Both the position numbers and the translations under genes were made by a program. From positions 62,001 to 126,000 of the forward strand of contig OY970276.1 in assembly GCA_963715785.1 (NCBI GenBank): DNA of 64,000 nucleotides, in the 5' to 3' direction. Shown here in pieces: positions 59,030 to 64,000 of the stretch. Position 1 is the stretch's first letter. Every line of letters starts with the position of its first letter. The notes beneath the pieces were generated by a model. That model was given only the letters and a program-made list of their open reading frames with translations. It was not told the DNA's origin and made no database searches. The stretch comes from LD21 sp963715785 (GTDB taxonomy: Bacteria > Bacteroidota > Bacteroidia > Bacteroidales > VadinHA17).

Positions 59030-60352
59030 TCAGAATTTATATGAGACTCCTGAGAAAATGCCAAAGGAATAAGGATGCGTAAACAGACCTGTGGTTACAC
59101 TGAACGGATTCAGGTAATATCTGAACGTTGGTTCGAGATTAAGAGACAGCTTATCAGAAAAATTATACTCCATACCCATTCCCAGGGAACTGCTGAGAGT
59201 AAGAGGATTGAGTCCCCTGGTATCTCCGATGGAATATCTGCTGCCATTAAGCGTGGTGTATACTGAATTATGTACCAGCATGTTATATGACAGTCCGCCA
59301 ATCAGATTTATGCCAAATGTTTTATCAATCAGTTTGTAACGCAATACAACCGGGAACTCAAGATAGCTGAAATTCTGGCTAAGCGAATTACTGACTGGCT
59401 GCAGGCTCGCCTTTTTAGGATCAAAAATATCGCCCGAGTAAGGGGAAATTATCCTTCCTGATGCTTCAGAAGACAAGTATATATCAGGATTGTTTGCATA
59501 AACAACGCCGGTGGAAGTAAGTACTTCAAAATTATGATCCCCTTTGGCATTGTCATATGGCCTGAATCCGCTGTAGGAATTGATGCCATCCAATTTCTGG
59601 CCTAAGGAGGAATAGTAAAGGCCTGACTGCAGTGTGAACTTTTTGCTTATTTTATATGAAAATGACACTCCGCCTGAGTAGGAAATAAGCGATTGCTCTG
59701 ATGAGGCAAGCTGTTTTGAAAGCTCATCGCTATTGGAAGTAAAACTTGAATAGTAAGTTGGAGAGGCCATAGCAGCTATGGACCATTTTTTCACAGGTTT
59801 TGCTGAAACCAGAACTGGAAAATACTGTAATTCGGGATATTTAATTTTTGCGATAGCGGTCTGTTCTGAATTTAGATGTGCCAGGTAACTGCTACCTTCA
59901 ATTTTCTTATTACCTAATGACAGGCTTTTTGATTCCCTGAAGTTTACTATTTGTTCAGGTGAAACTGAAACAAATTCCTCAGTCGCTTCAGCCGTCACAT
60001 TACTGATGCCTTCGGATGAACCTGAGGGACTGACCTGGCGCACAGATTTCTTTACATGTCCTTTTATATGTTTATCGGCAGGCACCATAATAGCAGGTAA
60101 AGAAGATGGAACATTAAAAGAAACAACAGGTCTTAAATCTCTGACTGACAATTGCCTGCTCCATACATATGTTAAGATGCCCAAAGTTATGAGTATCGTG
60201 ATTGCAGCTGCCGCTTTATAAAATAAATACTGACGTGATTTTGTCTTAACAGCAGAATGAACGCTCTCCCAGACATTGGCAGGCGGCAGAACTTCGAAGT
60301 CTTTCAGTCCGTTCCTGAAAAGAAGATCTATATTTGCCCCTTTTTCATTCAT
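59030..60352 (-). CDS. Anti-sigma-like N-terminus joined to outer membrane beta-barrel
   Basis: The 440-residue protein has a cytoplasmic N-terminus (LFRNGLKDFEVLPPANVWESVHSAVK; the PPANVWESV element is typical of Bacteroidota anti-sigma N-termini). One transmembrane helix lies at about 43-64 (AAAAITILITLGILTYV). A linker of about 110 residues follows, then a C-terminal PorT/OMP_b-brl-type domain (about 200-440: ITFTLQSGLYYSSLGQKL-like strands, LGMGMEYNFSDKLSLNLEPTFRYYL, ending in GVSYKF with a terminal aromatic). Beta-barrels end in Phe as here, but such barrels normally sit in the outer membrane and the helix in the inner. The topology therefore needs explaining. It overlaps the sigma gene by 8 bp. 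Confidence 0.8.
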   Translation of the reverse strand: MNEKGANIDLLFRNGLKDFEVLPPANVWESVHSAVKTKSRQYLFYKAAAAITILITLGILTYVWSRQLSVRDLRPVVSFNVPSSLPAIMVPADKHIKGHVKKSVRQVSPSGSSEGISNVTAEATEEFVSVSPEQIVNFRESKSLSLGNKKIEGSSYLAHLNSEQTAIAKIKYPELQYFPVLVSAKPVKKWSIAAMASPTYYSSFTSNSDELSKQLASSEQSLISYSGGVSFSYKISKKFTLQSGLYYSSLGQKLDGINSYSGFRPYDNAKGDHNFEVLTSTGVVYANNPDIYLSSEASGRIISPYSGDIFDPKKASLQPVSNSLSQNFSYLEFPVVLRYKLIDKTFGINLIGGLSYNMLVHNSVYTTLNGSRYSIGDTRGLNPLTLSSSLGMGMEYNFSDKLSLNLEPTFRYYLNPFSVTTGLFTHPYSFGIFSGVSYKF

Positions 60353-60905
60353 TAGCTACTTTCTTCTTAATCCCGGTATATGATCCTACTCTTCTCTGAA
60401 GAATTAATCTTGCGCGGGAGAGATTTGATTTTGAAGTGCCTTCCGAAATATTCACCATTTTACCGATCTCCTTATGTGAATAGCCTTCAATTGCATACAG
60501 ATTAAAAACCATTCTGTATTTCGTTGGCAGTTCTCTTATAATTTCCATCAGGTCATTAGCTTCAAGTCCTGCATAATCCTGGTTATCAGGCTCTGCATCA
60601 GGTTCCTTTATCGAATCTATGTCATCGACGCGATAAAGATTATGCCTGCTGCGGAATTTTTCCAATGCAGTGTTGACTGTTATCCTGCGCATCCAACCTT
60701 CAAAAGAACCCTCGAATTTATAATGATGAAGATTTTCAAAAATCTTAATAAATCCTTCCTGAAGGATATCCCTGGCCTCCTCATCATTACCCGAATACTG
60801 CAGACATACAGCATATAATTTAGATGCATGTCTCCTGTACAGAAGTTCCTGATCCCTTCTATTACCTGCAAGACAACCTTTTATTATTTTTTTTATCTCT
60901 GACAA
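60345..60905 (-). CDS. ECF-type RNA polymerase sigma factor
   Basis: The 186-residue sigma-70 family protein has region 2 (LLYRRHASKLYAVCLQYSGNDEEARDILQEGFIKIFENLHHYKFEGSFEGWMRRITVNTALEKFR). Region 4 holds LPTKYRMVFNLYAIEGYSHKEIGKMVNISEGTSKSNLSRARLIL. The start is a TTG at 60905: the N-terminus MSEIKKIIKGCLAGNRRDQ lines up with the usual ECF start, and no in-frame ATG occurs in the upstream bases I read. The stop overlaps the anti-sigma/barrel start by 8 bp (ATGAATGA), the same arrangement as the other sigma pair in this window. Confidence 0.92.
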   Translation of the reverse strand: MSEIKKIIKGCLAGNRRDQELLYRRHASKLYAVCLQYSGNDEEARDILQEGFIKIFENLHHYKFEGSFEGWMRRITVNTALEKFRSRHNLYRVDDIDSIKEPDAEPDNQDYAGLEANDLMEIIRELPTKYRMVFNLYAIEGYSHKEIGKMVNISEGTSKSNLSRARLILQRRVGSYTGIKKKVANE

Positions 60906-61075
60906 GGTTAGGGTTACCTGATTGAGAACATAAAAATATAAAATAATTATCTTAAATGCCAGTAATTCTGCAAAAGATTGATGGAAAATATTGGTAAAAG
61001 GTTGCGTTGTGGGAATTGTGAAGTCAGAAGTCAGATGTTACTTCGTTGGTTGAAATTTTTAAAAGAGCTGACCAT

Positions 61076-61819
61076 TTATTTAAAGTCTTTTTCTTTTTTA
61101 CTGCCTGCTTTCTCCAGCAGCTTATCTATATAATCAGGTGTAAAGTCGAAGTATATGACAGGAGCACTGGTCGAATCATTCAATCTTTTTGCCGGATTAT
61201 CAGGGCCGGCCGGACTAATGGGATATCCAAAATCAAAAAATATTATATAGTTGCCTCTCTTCCAATAATATATTTTATCCAGCATCAGCCTTCCTTTTGG
61301 ACCTGGCAAATAGAGATTGGATATTCTTTTTGACAGCCAGTTATATTCATCTCCCGCGGTAAGCAACTTTGGCTTACCATATTTTTCTCTGTATGATTCA
61401 AATAATTTTTTAATGTCATTCAGGCTGCAGTTTAATGAAATTCCATGGTCTCCCGAAAGTGATCTGGTGCAGAGAGTCAGTTCAATACTGGTCAGCCTCT
61501 CATCAATTATATAACTCCCTCTGAGATTAACCTTCGCATAAAGGGAAGAACTTATTTCCGGAAAATCGGAGTACAGGTCTTTTTGCTTATTTCCTACCAC
61601 ATCTGCTGTTTCAAAATAATGTAAATCCCCGGTTTTCAGCAGAGAATCCATAACGTTTTTTACTTTCAGATAGTCCTCATCAAGATAAAAACCGCTAAAC
61701 CCAATTTGCTCTCCCTTATGTTTTGAGTATGAATTTGTATCACAGGAAGTCAAAGCACATATCAGCATTACAATCAAAACAAGAGAAATAAGGCCTGGCT
61801 TGTAACGCATTATTTTCAT
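61076..61819 (-). CDS. Lipoprotein of unknown function
   Basis: The 247-residue product starts at the ATG at 61819 (others at 61852 and 61810). Its signal ends in VMLICALTSC, lipobox LTSC. The mature part begins DTNSYSKHKGEQIGFSGFYLDEDYLKVKNVMDSLLKTGDLHYFE and includes SSLYAKVNLRGSYIIDERLTSIELTLCTRS and LESYREKYGKPKLL-like helices, with mixed alpha/beta composition. I do not recognise a family. Segments such as KKLFESYREKYGKP and the short strands around them resemble lipoproteins that monitor numerical or envelope stress, but nothing decides this. It is flanked by lpdA upstream and the sigma gene downstream on the same strand, both with gaps above 140 bp. Confidence 0.7.
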   Translation of the reverse strand: MKIMRYKPGLISLVLIVMLICALTSCDTNSYSKHKGEQIGFSGFYLDEDYLKVKNVMDSLLKTGDLHYFETADVVGNKQKDLYSDFPEISSSLYAKVNLRGSYIIDERLTSIELTLCTRSLSGDHGISLNCSLNDIKKLFESYREKYGKPKLLTAGDEYNWLSKRISNLYLPGPKGRLMLDKIYYWKRGNYIIFFDFGYPISPAGPDNPAKRLNDSTSAPVIYFDFTPDYIDKLLEKAGSKKEKDFK

Positions 61820-61961
61820 AATGAGAAGTTTATATTGTGAGTCGAATATCATGGCTGCAGGCGATGGTCTTCAGTCGTAAAGCTGATGGCCGCTGCCTGT
61901 TGCCGGTTAAAAGTTGCACATTATCTTTACCTTCTGCATGATGCCCGAAATTGATGTCTGC

Positions 61962-63353
61962 TTAAATATGAATCGCTTCTCCGTAAGCCGCAGCTGCAGC
62001 CTCCATTATTGCCTCCGACATAGTAGGATGCGGGTGCACCGATTTAATGATTTCATGAGCTGTAGTTTCAAGCTTTCTGGCTACAACAATTTCTGCAATC
62101 ATCTCAGTAACATTTGCTCCTATCATATGTGCCCCAAGCAATTCGCCATAGGCAGCATCGAATATAAGCTTTACAAAACCATCCTTTGCTCCTGCCGTGG
62201 CTGCTTTCCCTGATGCCGTAAAAGGGAACTTTCCGACTTTTATATCATATCCTGCCTCTTTGGCAGCAGCTTCGGTGAGTCCGCATGAAGCAATTTCCGG
62301 ACTGGTATATGTACAGCCGGGAATATTATTATAATCGAGAGGTTCAACTTCCACTCCTGCAATCTTTTCAACACATATAATCCCCTCCGCCGATGCCACA
62401 TGGGCAAGAGCCGGTCCGTGAACTATATCGCCTATGGCAAAGATTCCGGGTACCGAGGTACGATAGAAATCATCCACAATGACCTTCCCATTTTCAGTTT
62501 TAACACCTGCATTCTCAAGACCGATATTTTCAATGTTTGTGGTGATACCAACTGCTGACAGTACTATGTCTGCCTCAACAACTTCTTGTCCTTTTGGTGT
62601 TTTAATGCTCACTATGCATTTATCTTTTGAGGAGTCAACCGACTCTACCGAAGAATTGGTCATAACCTTCATGTTGATTTTTTTGAATGACCGTTCGAGT
62701 TGTTTTGATACCTCTTCATCTTCCACCGGAACCAACCTGGGAAGGAACTCGACCAGCGTTACCTTTGTTCCCAGAGCCTGGTAAAAATATGCAAATTCGC
62801 TGCCAATAGCTCCTGATCCCACTACGACCATCGAAGCCGGAAGCTTTTCCAGTGACATGGCTTCACGATAACCGACAATTTTCTTTCCGTCCTGCTTCAA
62901 ATTCGGCAGTTCCCTTGATCTGGCGCCGGTGGCTAATATTATGTTTGGTGCGCTGTAGCTTTTCTTATTGCCCTCCGGATCTTCGACCTCCACGCTGTTT
63001 TTACCTGCCAGACGGCCAAATCCCAGTATATGCTCGATATTATTTTTTCTGAAAAGAAACTGAACACCCTTGCTCATTCCATTTGCTACATTTCTGCTCC
63101 TGGAGACAATAGCGGAGAAATCGGGCTTCGCCTCGCCAGCGATACTGATTCCATAATCAGATGCATGATTCAGATATTCAAACACCTGTGCACTCTTCAG
63201 CAGGGATTTAGTTGGTATGCAACCCCAGTTAAGGCAGATCCCTCCAAGTTCAGCCCTCTCGACTACTGCCACTTTCATTTTCAGTTGTGACGCCCTTATG
63301 GCGGCAACATATCCGCCGGGTCCGCTTCCGATTATTATCAGATCGTAATCCAT
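61962..63353 (-). CDS. lpdA: Dihydrolipoyl dehydrogenase
   Basis: The 463-residue flavoprotein has the FAD-binding GSGPGGYVAAIRASQL and the redox-active disulphide Cys40-x4-Cys45 (GGICLNWGCIPTKSLLKSA). The NAD site is VVVGSGAIGSEFAYFYQALG. The second FAD motif is GIFAIGDIVHGPALAHVASAEG, and the dimer-interface His-Pro lies in IKSVHPHPTMSEAIMEAA. It reoxidises dihydrolipoamide for 2-oxoacid dehydrogenases or glycine cleavage. No E1/E2 genes are visible. A hairpin at 63408-63439 separates it from the permease gene upstream. Confidence 0.97.
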   Translation of the reverse strand: MDYDLIIIGSGPGGYVAAIRASQLKMKVAVVERAELGGICLNWGCIPTKSLLKSAQVFEYLNHASDYGISIAGEAKPDFSAIVSRSRNVANGMSKGVQFLFRKNNIEHILGFGRLAGKNSVEVEDPEGNKKSYSAPNIILATGARSRELPNLKQDGKKIVGYREAMSLEKLPASMVVVGSGAIGSEFAYFYQALGTKVTLVEFLPRLVPVEDEEVSKQLERSFKKINMKVMTNSSVESVDSSKDKCIVSIKTPKGQEVVEADIVLSAVGITTNIENIGLENAGVKTENGKVIVDDFYRTSVPGIFAIGDIVHGPALAHVASAEGIICVEKIAGVEVEPLDYNNIPGCTYTSPEIASCGLTEAAAKEAGYDIKVGKFPFTASGKAATAGAKDGFVKLIFDAAYGELLGAHMIGANVTEMIAEIVVARKLETTAHEIIKSVHPHPTMSEAIMEAAAAAYGEAIHI

Positions 63354-63407
63354 CTTATTTTTGCTTTAAAAACATTAAGAATCTTATATAATTAAACTTT
63401 AAATTCC

Positions 63408-63439
63408 GGAAATGATCATCCGGCAGGCTGATCATTTCC
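63408..63439 (-). terminator. Hairpin between the metal permease gene and lpdA
   Basis: The perfect 11-bp stem GGAAATGATCA/TGATCATTTCC has a 10-nt loop. On the minus strand it lies about 30 bp after the permease stop and is followed by AT-rich sequence without a clean T-run, so terminator strength is uncertain. Confidence 0.5.
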
Positions 63440-63470
63440 TCTGTGTTATTTTGAGTGTTCTGTCACAAAG

Positions 63471-64000
63471 TTATTCAACAACTGGAGTCATTTGTCCCTT
63501 TTCGCCTGATAGCTTCATTATTAACTGAGTCACACCTTTTACCAGCACCCATAATATTACCAGAGTAAAAATTATCGCTGCTCCTGTAGGAATTCCTGCA
63601 TAATAGGATATAATATACCCGGCTGCCGTCCCAAAAAATCCTGCAATGACCGACCATAATACAATTTTAAAATAGATCCTGGTGAACAGCATCGCAATGT
63701 TTGGAGGTATGGTAAGAAGCGAAATAACCAGGATAACTCCTGCCATCCTTATATTAAGAACGATTGTAAGGGCGATCAGAGATGTTGTAATATATTTAAA
63801 TACATCTACATATGCGGAGTATGTCCTGGCAAATACTTCATCGAACGAAATATAAAGGATTGTTCGATAGAAGATGCCAAAGTAGATGATAAGCACAGCT
63901 GACATCAGCCCCAGTGCAATGATGTCGGCATTCGATACAGTTAGAATACTGCCGAAAAGGTAGCTCATCAGATTGGGTGAATAGCCGGGAGTAAGGTAAA
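63471..64000 (-). CDS. Metal ABC transporter permease (ZnuB/MntB type), 5' end cut by window
   Basis: About 176 C-terminal residues are visible and the frame is open past the end of the window, so the start lies outside. The fragment reads GYSPNLMSYLFGSILTVSNADI, then several transmembrane helices (IIALGLMSAVLIIYFGIFYRTILYISFDEVFARTYSA, ITTSLIALTIVLNIRMAGVILVISLLTIPPNIAMLFT). LPPA-type ILLTIPP and the SxYAG motif of the ABC-3 family (IISYYAGIPTGAAIIF) are clear. Such proteins form the channel of zinc or manganese importers with a ZnuA-like binding protein and a ZnuC ATPase. Substrate cannot be read. Confidence 0.88.
   Translation of the reverse strand, partial: YLTPGYSPNLMSYLFGSILTVSNADIIALGLMSAVLIIYFGIFYRTILYISFDEVFARTYSAYVDVFKYITTSLIALTIVLNIRMAGVILVISLLTIPPNIAMLFTRIYFKIVLWSVIAGFFGTAAGYIISYYAGIPTGAAIIFTLVILWVLVKGVTQLIMKLSGEKGQMTPVVE

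Overview
The window is a chromosomal segment of a Bacteroidota bacterium, most likely class Bacteroidia and an uncultured environmental relative of the Bacteroidales/Marinilabiliales. The evidence is a SusC/SusD pair, many lipoproteins with a Cys-Lys/Ser lipobox, PD40-OmpA-SPOR envelope proteins, a GWxTD protein, an M64 peptidase, TAnnTTTG-type -7 promoter elements and an almost complete lack of Shine-Dalgarno sequences. No phage, transposase or CRISPR array was seen. Both ends cut a gene.

Layout. 1-5.1 kb: two tandem PD40 envelope proteins (the second with OmpA and SPOR-like domains), a GNAT acetyltransferase and an RlmN-type radical SAM methylase. 5.3-8.7 kb: an unidentified lipoprotein and an M3 peptidase. 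8.9-9.2 kb: tRNA-Ser(CGA) followed by a compound palindrome. 9.2-14.5 kb: a nucleoside transporter, a haem-binding-type protein, an operon of two L,D-transpeptidases plus a membrane protein, and an Ala-rich helical lipoprotein. 14.7-24.0 kb: a polysaccharide utilisation locus (SusC, SusD, a LamG surface lipoprotein and two GH144-like enzymes). 24.2-26.4 kb: a membrane-anchored GH20-like enzyme. 26.7-30.9 kb: acnA-fumC. 31.0-31.5 kb: tRNA-Ser(GCT), a tRNA-like 5' half and a second compound palindrome. 31.5-34.7 kb: an OLD-like ATPase with a PP2C phosphatase directly upstream. 34.7-43.8 kb: rlmD, a lipase-like lipoprotein, an ABC-F protein, acyl-ACP thioesterase, a GWxTD protein, rlmB and transaldolase. 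44-48.9 kb: an M64 peptidase, a sigma/anti-sigma pair, clpS and a TPR-SPOR protein. 49-58.9 kb: housekeeping genes (bcp, recA, an S9 peptidase, miaA, smpB, a LOG protein, uvrA, a lytic transglycosylase). 59-64 kb: a second ECF sigma factor with an anti-sigma/beta-barrel hybrid, a lipoprotein, lpdA and the end of a metal ABC permease.

How the genes work together. The PUL would import and cut an extracellular glucan. If its two enzymes are true GH144 proteins, the substrate is beta-1,2-glucan. Cell-wall remodelling recurs across the window: two L,D-transpeptidases, a lytic transglycosylase, and OmpA and SPOR-like peptidoglycan-binding proteins. Central carbon metabolism is represented by acnA-fumC, lpdA and transaldolase.

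The most unusual feature is shared by the two tRNA-Ser loci. Each has the same nested-palindrome architecture directly at the tRNA 3' end, although the arm sequences differ, followed by a related 24-bp block. Each locus also carries a partial tRNA-Ser copy. The second candidate for novelty is the PP2C phosphatase/OLD-like ATPase pair next to one of these loci; its TOPRIM region appears to lack the usual catalytic glutamate.
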